Source of the DNA: Alteromonas sp. M12
Lineage (GTDB): Bacteria; Pseudomonadota; Gammaproteobacteria; Enterobacterales; Alteromonadaceae
Length of the DNA stretch: 64,000 nucleotides
Direction: 5' to 3'
Assembly (NCBI RefSeq): GCF_037478005.1
Contig: NZ_CP144164.1
Span: forward strand, 2,046,001 to 2,110,000
The notes beneath the pieces are model-generated. The model saw nothing but the letters and a program-made list of their open reading frames with translations, did no database searches and was not told the origin of the DNA. Shown here piece after piece: positions 34,563 through 42,315 of this stretch. The position numbers were made by a program, and so were the translations under genes. The number at the start of each line of letters is the position of its first letter. Positions within the stretch are counted from its first letter, which is position 1.

Positions 34563-35060
34563 CTACGCTAGCTTAGAGTTTTTGATTCTATGTATTGTTG
34601 TAATGTTTGTTGTTATCACAAAAACCTCCATCAAGGTACCACCGATACTACCAATCAACATATTATTGATTAGCCACAGAGATGCGCCTGCTATGATGCC
34701 TAATCGCATATTTACACCATGCAAACAGAACAAAGAATATACGCCAATCACATTAGCTAGTATGACAAGAAAATCCAAATAAGATTGATAGTTGTATAAA
34801 CCAACGACTATCGTAATAAAAATAAATGCGAATGCAGTGGTATAAGAGCGGGTATAAATTGCAACAATAGATCTTACCATGCTCAGTAAACAAAGGAGCG
34901 CAGGAACTGTAGCGTCCAATAAATAAAAGTGGGAAGCATGTACCAAAAAGAACATCGCTAATAATGCTTTTAACGTAACATCTTTTTTCTGATAATAAGC
35001 AAGGATTGCTAACAGAAAGCTTATCCCGCCAATTAGTTGTCCTACTATATGCGTGTCCAA
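34563..35060 (-). CDS. YgjV-family inner-membrane protein
   Basis: A 165-aa polytopic membrane protein with about five to six hydrophobic helices, matching the YgjV (Imp-YgjV) family: G-Q-L-I-G-G-I-S-F-L near the start, Y-Y-Q-K-K near residue 22, a central M-V-R-S-I-V-A motif, and a last helix with N-N-M-L-I-G-S-I-G-G-T. The function of the family is unknown. It is a single gene with no obvious functional tie to glycan use, set between convergent and co-oriented operons of the locus. Confidence 0.8.
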   Translation of the reverse strand: MDTHIVGQLIGGISFLLAILAYYQKKDVTLKALLAMFFLVHASHFYLLDATVPALLCLLSMVRSIVAIYTRSYTTAFAFIFITIVVGLYNYQSYLDFLVILANVIGVYSLFCLHGVNMRLGIIAGASLWLINNMLIGSIGGTLMEVFVITTNITTIHRIKNSKLA

Positions 35061-35248
35061 ATTTCACATGACCTTAATGAAGGGATTAACCAGTGTGTTC
35101 GACGGGATAATGTAGTCGGACCATTTTTCTGTAGAATTTTTTACGCTTTAACATATCGTAAAAACGCAGTATACAAATTGATAAGTAATGTGAAAATAAT
35201 TTGACCTCAGCTTACTGTAATTAGGGCATTCTAGGTCAACATATTTTA

Positions 35249-36418
35249 CTAATCATCTCTGTTTATCACTAAAGCGCGCCATCTGCCCCTAGCGAAAGCC
35301 GTACCGCCATTTTCTGGTATTTTTCCATTTGTTACGGCTTTAGAAGATACTCTTATTGTATCGCCTTTTTGTAGCTCTACTCCATCCATATCGAAGTAGA
35401 TTTCTTGATAATCTTCTTCCGTTTCGGGGTTGGTAAACTGGCCTATTACTTTATTATTTATTGAAACAGAATAGGATGATTCTCCGTCTGTTTCGGCAAG
35501 TGTCACTAAGGTAAGTGTATACTTGCCATCCTCTTTAGCTTGCACCTTATATTCGGCATGAGCGAATTTATTGCGAAAAGCCGCATTAACCGCATTTATC
35601 GCTAACGCATTTTCTGCCTTATGTCGGTAGTAGGGAATTTCTCCCGTGTTTTCTATTGTGAAGTCGTCTTTGGCATACAGAATTCGTGTATATTCTTTGA
35701 TCTCCAATAGCTCCGTTTTTTCTGGCAATGAGCTGTAAAAGGCAAGCGTTTCCGCTTTATCTTTGCCATTAGGTTGATAGTTTTTATCTTGTGTCAGGAG
35801 TAGCTTGTCGAGTTCAAACCCATCTTCGCGCATAGATACCATTAGGGTATGCACACCTTTATGCGGTACTTCGATGATAATTGTATTTGGAGTACCGCAA
35901 TGATTTGTGTCTCTTCTTTGAGCAGACGACCATGTCCAAGCATGTTTTCCTTGGCATAATTGCAATCGCTGTGACGATTCTGGCCATGAGCCATTTAAAC
36001 CGATATGTATACCATTGTCTTCGCTACCTGTGCTATATGCTCTTGCCCAAACATAATATTTTCCGGGTGTTTCAAAATAAACTGGATAACTAAGCACAGC
36101 CATAGTGCCGGCTTGGTTCGTGAAATTTTCGTTCCTAATTAGTTCTTCGTGATGATTACTCCGTGTGTCAGGGAGCAATTCAATATAACTACCATTGCTA
36201 GCATCATGATAATGAGTTTGGTCAGCATCGGAATAGTTATGCGTTGGAGTGTTTTTGGAGAACACAATCCATCGTCTTTTGCTATCTAAGTGTTGAGACG
36301 CAAAGTTTTCTGCTTCCACAATTAACAAGCCTGAATGCTCGCGATGAGATTGTGCTGCATTGATGCCTGTTGCAAAAATAGCATTAACTATAAATAGGTA
36401 AAAAAGTCTTAATTTCAT
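35249..36418 (-). CDS. Secreted carbohydrate-binding-like protein (two beta modules)
   Basis: A 389-aa secreted protein with signal peptide ending N-A-A-Q. The first module (about 25-210) begins G-L-L-I-V-E-A-E-N-F-A-S-Q, the usual opening of CBM35-like beta-sandwiches, and has Y-Y-V-W-A-R-A-Y-S-T-G followed by H-I-G-L-N-G, then L-D-K-L-L-L-T near its end. The second (about 270-385) has G-K-Y-T-L-T-L-V-T-L-A-E-T-D-G and Y-S-V-S-I-N-N-K-V-I-G-Q-F, again a galactose-binding-like sandwich. No catalytic module is visible. It lies 24 bp after the nucleoside-hydrolase-like gene, so the two are co-transcribed and may form a functional pair at the cell surface or in the periplasm. Binding specificity unknown. 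Confidence 0.7.
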   Translation of the reverse strand: MKLRLFYLFIVNAIFATGINAAQSHREHSGLLIVEAENFASQHLDSKRRWIVFSKNTPTHNYSDADQTHYHDASNGSYIELLPDTRSNHHEELIRNENFTNQAGTMAVLSYPVYFETPGKYYVWARAYSTGSEDNGIHIGLNGSWPESSQRLQLCQGKHAWTWSSAQRRDTNHCGTPNTIIIEVPHKGVHTLMVSMREDGFELDKLLLTQDKNYQPNGKDKAETLAFYSSLPEKTELLEIKEYTRILYAKDDFTIENTGEIPYYRHKAENALAINAVNAAFRNKFAHAEYKVQAKEDGKYTLTLVTLAETDGESSYSVSINNKVIGQFTNPETEEDYQEIYFDMDGVELQKGDTIRVSSKAVTNGKIPENGGTAFARGRWRALVINRDD

Positions 36419-36442
36419 TTTCAGTAAATGACCTAAGTGCTA

Positions 36443-37372
36443 CTAATCTTTATTCATCGTGTCTATTTGTAGAATGTCTTTTATTTCAGCTGGAGTGGCG
36501 TGTTTATTGCCGCCTTTGTTCGCTCCAGTTATCCACCAATAAATCATTCCTGCATCAGAGCAATCGAATTTATTACTTTGAAAGGGAACAACGCCGTCTT
36601 TTTCAGCATAGGCCATCATTTCCCAAATAAAATCAATACCTTCATCTGAATGATTTTTAGCCCAATCCCAGTCTGTAGTAGGTCCCTGTAAACCAACATT
36701 TTGATCACCTATTTGATGCTCGCGGACGCCAAAATCCAAAATTTGCTGCCAAGTAAAATAATCGCCACTATTATCATTTGCAGGGTGGTGAGAAACCACG
36801 TGAACATATTGCCGCTTGCTTGCTTGCGCAGATTCAAGCGCATAGCCAATGAGGTCAGGTTCTCCTGCTTCAACGATCCATAGCGGATCATTTTGGGATG
36901 ACGAATTGATTGCATCAACTAGGTCTTGGGTTGCCCCAACTTGATCTTGACGACAATTATAAACATTCCGCAAATTTGTAAATGGCCCAAATAATTCCAG
37001 ACCTTTTTTACTAAGTTCATCTAGCTTATTTTGCCGGCGAAGCTCGTTTTTAGAATCAATCTGAAATCGAGCTTTATTTCTAAAGGGGTCCAAGTCACAA
37101 GAGTGAGATAAGTGAACTAAGTTAGATGACAATCCCGTTTTCTGAAGTAATGCCAACATAACGGGAGTCGCTCCGATATCGTCCGGATCGGGAGAATTGC
37201 CATCAATGACTATGGCTAAACGGCCACTCGGAGGATTGATATTTTTAAGTTGATTTTCAAACTGGTTTACAGATAAATCTTTTGAATCACCACCAAGCTT
37301 AGGGTCAGCTTGACCACAAGAGACGCTTAATAATGCGCATAGCAGAATAATAGGCATCAAAATTTGTTTCAT
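36443..37372 (-). CDS. Nucleoside-hydrolase-like lipoprotein of unknown substrate
   Basis: A 309-aa lipoprotein (L-L-S-V-S-C-G lipobox). The core begins L-A-I-V-I-D-G-N-S-P-D-P-D-D-I-G-A-T-P, similar to the calcium-binding Asp cluster D-x-D-x-x-x-D-D of inosine-uridine nucleoside hydrolases and DUF1593 proteins, and W-I-V-E-A-G-E-P later matches the strand that supports the ligand. Such folds hydrolyse N-glycosidic bonds, but exported members within glycan loci have no agreed function. It is the first gene of a two-gene operon with a carbohydrate-binding-like protein and is divergent from the ulvan-lyase candidate, sharing the 37528 phased array. I infer a role on glycans rather than on nucleosides. 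Confidence 0.65.
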   Translation of the reverse strand: MKQILMPIILLCALLSVSCGQADPKLGGDSKDLSVNQFENQLKNINPPSGRLAIVIDGNSPDPDDIGATPVMLALLQKTGLSSNLVHLSHSCDLDPFRNKARFQIDSKNELRRQNKLDELSKKGLELFGPFTNLRNVYNCRQDQVGATQDLVDAINSSSQNDPLWIVEAGEPDLIGYALESAQASKRQYVHVVSHHPANDNSGDYFTWQQILDFGVREHQIGDQNVGLQGPTTDWDWAKNHSDEGIDFIWEMMAYAEKDGVVPFQSNKFDCSDAGMIYWWITGANKGGNKHATPAEIKDILQIDTMNKD

Positions 37373-37527
37373 AATACTTTTCTCAATCTTAAAAAATTAA
37401 ATGCTAACTCTTCTAACTATTAGTTAACGCAATTGCATGGACATGGCGCAGTAAACCAAGTGTTTTGCCCTTTTTAATCCACTTATTTAGGCTAATAGAA
37501 AACCGATTGATAAAAATGATATTTATC

Positions 37528-37563
37528 TGACCTAAAATGAATTAATATGATTGTAAATGAGTT
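37528..37563 (+). promoter_or_regulatory. Perfect four-word 10-bp-phased operator candidate
   Basis: TGACCT, TGAATT, TGATTG and TGAGTT begin at 37528, 37538, 37548 and 37558, exactly 10 bp apart. The array lies in the divergent region between the nucleoside-hydrolase-like operon and the beta-propeller lyase gene. A weak promoter for the latter (TTAACA 37564-37569, 17 bp, TAAATT 37587-37592) abuts its right end, so binding could control both directions. Confidence 0.75.
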
Positions 37564-37611
37564 TTAACAATTTAACAAATCATCACTAAATTTTTTAAGA
37601 GATTAAAATAA

Positions 37612-38982
37612 ATGAACGCATTAATTCCTTTCAAGACTCTTCGAACTGCATTTTTGATTTGCCTATTACTAATAATCAATGCATTTAAATCCCACGCATC
37701 TGATGAGGTAATACATTCTGAAGCCATAGATACAGTATGGTCTGCACACCGAATTAAACCCTTTCTATTGACTCGAGGTGAGCATCAATTTGTTGCGTAT
37801 TTTGACGCAAATCGGCAAATGACGGTAGCCCATCGAATGCTCGGGAAACCCTGGCGATTCTACAAAGTAGATAGTTATTTAGGTTGGGATAGCCATAACT
37901 ACGTTACGATGGAATTAGACAAGTCGGGTCATTTGCATGTAATGGGAAATATGCATGGTGACCCAATCGAATATTTTCGAACCTCAAAACCTTTTCAAGT
38001 GAGAAGTTTGCAACGTATCAACGTAATGGTAGATAGAGTTGTAGAGGAGCGCATGACTTACCCTATTTTTTTGCTAAACAAGGAAGGCGAACTAATTGTT
38101 AAATATCGAGATGGCGGAAGTGGTAATGGTAACGAAATTTACAATATATATGATACTGAATCGAAAAAATGGTCAAAGCTTCATCAAAACCAATTTTTAG
38201 ATGGTGAAGGTAAAATGAGCGGTTATTTCGAGGGCCCAGTTAGAGGACCAGACGGTGACTTTCATCTAATTTGGGTGTGGCGAAATACACCTAATGCTGC
38301 AACAAATCACAGTTTATCTTACGCGAAAAGCAAAGACTTAATTAGCTGGACTGATTCAAATGATGAATCCTTAGCATTACCAATAACGCTTGATAAGACC
38401 GAAATAATAGCGCCGGTTCCACCATTCGGCGGAATGATCAACGGAAACGTAAAAATCGGTTTTGACCAGAACCAAAACCCTATTGTGACTTACCATAAAT
38501 ACGATGAAAAAGGTAATACTCAAATTTACGTAACACGTAAACAGGGGAGGGAATGGAAAAGCCAACAAATAAGCAGTTGGACAGATTTTCGTTGGGAGTT
38601 TGGGGGCTCAGGATCACTCGGCAAGTTCTTAATCGAACCTTTTGCTGCAGAAGTGTTAGATGAAAATTTACTTGCCGTGAAAGTTCGCAAAAATGACGAT
38701 ATATTCCGATTTATTTTAGATAGCAAAACCCTTAATACTATTCGCGTTGAAAAGTCGCATATGCATCCACCTCAGATAGATGGAATTAGCCAAGCTTCTA
38801 ATCGCTTACTTGAAAACTCAACAAGTCTTCCACTGGAACAACACGTTTTTGAAGGTAAGGGCGATGGAAGCCCGTCTGGCGGAAGTTATTATTTGTCTTG
38901 GATTAGTCAGCCAGGAAATAGAGACCGTGCGCACGTAATCATATCAGCTCCAAGTGTTTTGATGCTTCATGAGACCAAATAA
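37612..38982 (+). CDS. BNR-repeat beta-propeller polysaccharide lyase candidate (PL24/PL25 ulvan-lyase-like)
   Basis: Secreted 456-aa protein with signal peptide ending S-H-A-S. It belongs to the BNR_4-type seven-bladed propellers: G-W-D-S-H-N-Y-V-T-M-E-L-D, then G-H-L-H-V-M-G-N-M-H-G-D-P, Y-F-E-G-P-V-R-G-P-D-G-D-F-H-L-I-W-V-W, and several Asp-box-like turns. The spaced His, Tyr and Arg residues match the catalytic pattern known for ulvan lyases PL24 and PL25, which cut Rha3S-GlcA or IdoA linkages by beta-elimination. Related propellers also include PL27 and the GH145 rhamnosidases, so this is an alternative. It is monocistronic, ends at a perfect hairpin, and is preceded by the cleanest phased operator in the window. 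Confidence 0.8.
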   Translation: MNALIPFKTLRTAFLICLLLIINAFKSHASDEVIHSEAIDTVWSAHRIKPFLLTRGEHQFVAYFDANRQMTVAHRMLGKPWRFYKVDSYLGWDSHNYVTMELDKSGHLHVMGNMHGDPIEYFRTSKPFQVRSLQRINVMVDRVVEERMTYPIFLLNKEGELIVKYRDGGSGNGNEIYNIYDTESKKWSKLHQNQFLDGEGKMSGYFEGPVRGPDGDFHLIWVWRNTPNAATNHSLSYAKSKDLISWTDSNDESLALPITLDKTEIIAPVPPFGGMINGNVKIGFDQNQNPIVTYHKYDEKGNTQIYVTRKQGREWKSQQISSWTDFRWEFGGSGSLGKFLIEPFAAEVLDENLLAVKVRKNDDIFRFILDSKTLNTIRVEKSHMHPPQIDGISQASNRLLENSTSLPLEQHVFEGKGDGSPSGGSYYLSWISQPGNRDRAHVIISAPSVLMLHETK

Positions 38983-39006
38983 GTAGCGCTTCGCATAATT
39001 ACAGTG

Positions 39007-39034
39007 ACTTACGCCAATATTGTTTGGCGTAAGT
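39007..39034 (+). terminator. Hairpin after the propeller lyase gene
   Basis: ACTTACGCCAA (39007-39017) pairs perfectly with TTGGCGTAAGT (39024-39034) around a six-base loop, 25 bp after the stop codon. No U-tract follows, so the hairpin may act as an mRNA 3' stabiliser or a weak terminator. Confidence 0.65.
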
Positions 39035-39141
39035 ACAACTAACCAGTTGCTAACAATAAATTCAAATTTCAGGCCTGTTGTCGATTATTTAGTTTAAGAA
39101 ATTATCTATACAGTAGATTCTTGCTCGGCTTCTGCCATAAG

Positions 39142-39167
39142 AAATCAATTTAGTTCAAAGTTAATCA
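39142..39167. promoter_or_regulatory. 10-bp-phased words upstream of the RpiB-like gene
   Basis: AAATCA, AGTTCA and TAATCA (plus strand 39142, 39152, 39162) put TCA at exact 10-bp steps, equivalent to TGATTA, TGAACT and TGATTT on the minus strand. They lie 50-75 bp before the RpiB-like gene start. Confidence 0.5.
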
Positions 39168-39218
39168 ATGTTAGTATTCTGTATCAATATTTATTCTAAC
39201 TAATTTCAGGATATCCAC

Positions 39219-39857
39219 ATGAAAATTGCGTTATTGATGGAAAATAGTCAAGCAGGTAAAAACCCTGTTGTTTTAAACGAGTTAAAAACAGTAGCTGATC
39301 CTTTGGGGCATGAAGTATTCAACGTGGGTATGGATAGCGAAAATGACCACCACCTTACCTATATTCACTTAGGAATAATGGCAAGTCTATTAATTAATTC
39401 AAAAGCTGTCGACTTTGTAGTCGCGGGTTGTGGCACCGGTCAAGGTGCGATGATGTCGCTTAACTTACATCCAGGTGTTTATTGCGGTTACTGTTTAGAT
39501 CCATCAGATGCTTTCCTATTTAATCAAATCAATAATGGTAACGCCCTTGCGCTTGCTTTTGCTAAAGGATTTGGTTGGGGGGCAGAACTGAACTTACGTT
39601 ATATGTTTGAAAAGGCGCTAACAGGTGAACGTGGAGCTGGTTATCCAAAAGAAAGAAAAGAACCGCAAGTGAAAAATGCTGGGATTCTAGCAGAAGTGAA
39701 AGCCGCTGTTTTAAAATCTGACTTTTTAGAAACACTTAAAAGTATTGACCAGTCATTAATGAAAACAGCTGTTTCGGGTGAACGTTTTCAGAAATGCTTT
39801 TTCGAGAACTGTAAAAAGCAAGAATTATCTGACTACGTAAAATCACTTATTAATTAA
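39219..39857 (+). CDS. RpiB/LacAB-family sugar isomerase, possible DhuI-type uronate isomerase
   Basis: A 212-aa cytoplasmic isomerase of the RpiB family: V-V-A-G-C-G-T-G-Q-G-A-M-M carries the catalytic Cys, and Y-C-L-D-P-S-D-A-F-L-F and N-N-G-N-A-L-A-L-A follow as in RpiB. It is longer than typical RpiB (about 150 aa) by a C-terminal helical part. RpiB-fold isomerases of this length include DhuI, which converts the 4-deoxy-5-keto-uronate released by unsaturated uronyl hydrolases to 3-deoxy-2,5-diketo-gluconate. That fits the two GH105 enzymes here. KduI, encoded at 55197, does the same chemistry, so the two are either redundant or specific for different uronates. ATG start follows CAGGA at good spacing. 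Confidence 0.75.
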   Translation: MKIALLMENSQAGKNPVVLNELKTVADPLGHEVFNVGMDSENDHHLTYIHLGIMASLLINSKAVDFVVAGCGTGQGAMMSLNLHPGVYCGYCLDPSDAFLFNQINNGNALALAFAKGFGWGAELNLRYMFEKALTGERGAGYPKERKEPQVKNAGILAEVKAAVLKSDFLETLKSIDQSLMKTAVSGERFQKCFFENCKKQELSDYVKSLIN

Positions 39858-39869
39858 TTCTAACGATGA

Positions 39870-39908
39870 CGTAGGTAAGTAAGTTTAATAATGGCTTACT
39901 TGCCTACG
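39870..39908. terminator. Bidirectional terminator hairpin
   Basis: CGTAGGTAAGTAAG (39870-39883) pairs with CTTACTTGCCTACG (39895-39908), with one mismatch or wobble in 14 bp, between the convergent RpiB-like and beta-helix genes. Confidence 0.7.
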
Positions 39909-39937
39909 AAACATCTAATCGTTACATATTTGAGAGG

Positions 39938-41608
39938 TTACTTTCTCTTTTTTCGCTGTGTAAGCTGAAAAGTATATAGCGAGGGGATAGAGTCGATGCG
40001 TTTATTTAAACTTTCTACATAGGGCGTTGGCACATATTCAAGGGTAATTGGCCGATTACCGGAAAGACCCACTATTCGAGCATCAGGACCTTCTTCTAAT
40101 CCTTCAACATGCAGTGTTTGCATGCCAGGCGCACCACTTTCAACCACAATTTTAAGGTTCCACGTGGTATTAAACCTACCATGTCCAGGTTGCCAGTATC
40201 CTGCACCAGAACCATCATATACTGGATATGATGCATGCTTTTCTCCGGGAATAGCATTGATATGCATCGTAATATTATCAAACAAGTTCTGGTGGTTAGC
40301 ACCGGCATGTTGATCTAAATTTGGTTGTACAAATACCTCAGAATCCTTATATACACAACGTGTAGATTGCGTATTAAAGGTTAACGAGTGAGTTACCGGA
40401 TTAAATATTTGAATGTTTTGGGCGAGAACATTATGTACGTTACCCATATGCACAGCATAGTGAGCTTGGCGCTTTCCTGAAGTAACTATATCACTGATCG
40501 TTAAATTAGCACTATCGTAGGTTATAACCGCACTATCGGCATTAATAAAGCGTATATTACGTGCCCAACTGTCAGCTAACCCTACTAAATATATGCCGTT
40601 GTATCCTTGTTCAACATGATGGCCAAAATACGGCGCATTCGGAAATTCAAATTTAAAATCTTCAATCCCAATATTTTCAAGTGGTGACCAAGCAGCTATA
40701 TTTGTGGGTAATGTTGAGTTGATATTGTGTAACAAGGTATCGGCTATAGTAATTAAGTTTCCATTTACGTGTTCGATAACAGTTCGCTGCTGTACCAGCG
40801 GATATTCTGACCTCGTCCAATGACGAGAGCCAATTTTAACTTTTGTATCTTTGTATAAAGACTTAATAAGCGCGCCATCTTTACCTTGACGGTTATGCCA
40901 AAGGACTTGAATACGTTGTCCAACCTTAAATTGTTTACCGTCTTCTACTCTTATTTCGCGTTGTCCTTGTTGTCCTTCAAGTCCAGCCGACAATGAAACC
41001 GGTGGTTTTTCACTATACTCGTCTAAATAGTTGAATCCTAATCTGTTTTTTTCACCCACCCAAATGAAGCCAGCTGTCCATGAATATTCTGAATATAATA
41101 CGTTGAGGTTATGTTTTTTTTCGATTTGACGTTTGTTATTTTTGACAAGGTATTCTCGAATTTCATTCAGTCTACCGCCATCATCTACCATTTTTAGAGG
41201 TCTTGGAAAATAAAGAATGGTTCCAGAATCTCCTCGCCCAGCTCCTTGTAATACAAAGTCACTACGCGTTATTTCGATAATTTCAGTGATGATAAATTTT
41301 CCTTTAGGGAACCGCACGGTTACTGGGCTCTCAATATTATTTGCTGCCTCAATGGCCTTTATTATTGCGTGGGTATCGTCCAATTCGTCGTCTGCTATCG
41401 CTCCATAGTCAGTAACATGGATTACCACTGGTGTGGTGTTTGGAATTTCTTCCATACCAAATTTATAACCAGCATAAGAAAAATCAGGTAAAAAATGTTC
41501 AGAGTTATTCAATATTTCAGGAATAGTCTGAGCGGTTACTATATTTGAAAAGATAAGTAACACAGTCGCCATAATCATTGGCGAAATCTTATTAATATAA
41601 ACTTTCAT
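39938..41608 (-). CDS. Pectate-lyase-like right-handed beta-helix protein
   Basis: Secreted protein of about 556 aa. The frame can open at 41662, but the ATG at 41608 has AGGA 8 nt upstream and begins a proper signal peptide ending V-T-A-Q, so I use it. The fold is marked by V-T-D-Y-G-A-I-A-D-D-E-L-D-D-T-H-A-I near residue 65, the usual entry of Pectate_lyase_3 (GH55-like) beta-helices, then R-F-P-K-G-K-F-I-I-T, D-F-V-L-Q-G-A-G-R-G-D-S-G-T, and many short coil repeats. I do not recognise a CAZy family. By context it is a lyase, hydrolase or epimerase for the same polymer. It has its own promoter with a perfect TATAAT inside a phased array. Confidence 0.72.
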   Translation of the reverse strand: MKVYINKISPMIMATVLLIFSNIVTAQTIPEILNNSEHFLPDFSYAGYKFGMEEIPNTTPVVIHVTDYGAIADDELDDTHAIIKAIEAANNIESPVTVRFPKGKFIITEIIEITRSDFVLQGAGRGDSGTILYFPRPLKMVDDGGRLNEIREYLVKNNKRQIEKKHNLNVLYSEYSWTAGFIWVGEKNRLGFNYLDEYSEKPPVSLSAGLEGQQGQREIRVEDGKQFKVGQRIQVLWHNRQGKDGALIKSLYKDTKVKIGSRHWTRSEYPLVQQRTVIEHVNGNLITIADTLLHNINSTLPTNIAAWSPLENIGIEDFKFEFPNAPYFGHHVEQGYNGIYLVGLADSWARNIRFINADSAVITYDSANLTISDIVTSGKRQAHYAVHMGNVHNVLAQNIQIFNPVTHSLTFNTQSTRCVYKDSEVFVQPNLDQHAGANHQNLFDNITMHINAIPGEKHASYPVYDGSGAGYWQPGHGRFNTTWNLKIVVESGAPGMQTLHVEGLEEGPDARIVGLSGNRPITLEYVPTPYVESLNKRIDSIPSLYTFQLTQRKKRK

Positions 41609-41780
41609 TGTATCGTTCCTTTTCATCAGCCTATTCATTAAGTAAAGCGATAAAACATTCACATTTTCGGACTTGTACTGCCAACTACTTATGAAACTGC
41701 TTTGCAGCGATATTTTTTGGTGAAAGATAGTTAGGAGTAGAGAACATTAATCTATAAACATCTTGTTAACGTAATGTTCA

Positions 41781-41816
41781 CAATAGATTATAGTCAATAG
41801 TAGTCAATAACAATCT
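41781..41816 (-). promoter_or_regulatory. Promoter with 10-bp-phased operator (beta-helix gene)
   Basis: On the minus strand AGATTG, TGACTA, TGACTA and CTATTG occur at exact 10-bp steps (41816 down to 41781). A perfect -10 TATAAT (41787-41792) is embedded at the right end, with TTGTTA 15 bp upstream as a weak -35. Occupancy of the words would cover the core promoter. Confidence 0.7.
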
Positions 41817-42315
41817 TTTATTCGCTTTGAATAGTATGAAGAAGGGGGGGAGGGACTAATTTAACTAATTCAAACTTTGAAAAACTCTCTGCTTTATTCC
41901 TATTAAATTTTATTTTCCACTAAGTTAACCGTTAAATTCTATGCAAATCTAATGGTCTTCTCTACTTTTTGATTAACTTATCAGCAATATTCTTGTTATA
42001 GATTTCCAAAACTGAGTGAGAAAATTAGAATATGTTAATCTATCATATTCAGTCAAAATATTGCATTTCGAGTCATTTAGGTTTATTGTCTAATGCTTGA
42101 AAGATGACAGTAGAGCTTGAGTGTCAACTTTTACTTAAAGTTTTCAGCAAGCAGTTGCTTGAAAATTAACAATGACTAATAACAAAAGAAATAAATAAAA
42201 TTTCTAACAACTAAATACTCCGACAGAGAATCTTGGCTACGGTCAGGAGGTCGGCTCGTGCCTGTAAAGCGAGTAAACATATAAATTACAGTTAATAGTT
42301 AACTAAGGAGACGCG
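41817..42315. promoter_or_regulatory. Upstream region of the pnt operon with phased words
   Basis: No gene is seen here. CTATCA, CAGTCA, ATTGCA and GAGTCA lie at 42040, 42050, 42060 and 42070, so three of four words keep TCA at 10-bp phase, as in the other arrays. Closer to the gene, a short GC-richer block (about 42235-42282) stands out from the AT-rich background and could be a structured leader; I could not identify it. Confidence 0.45.
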
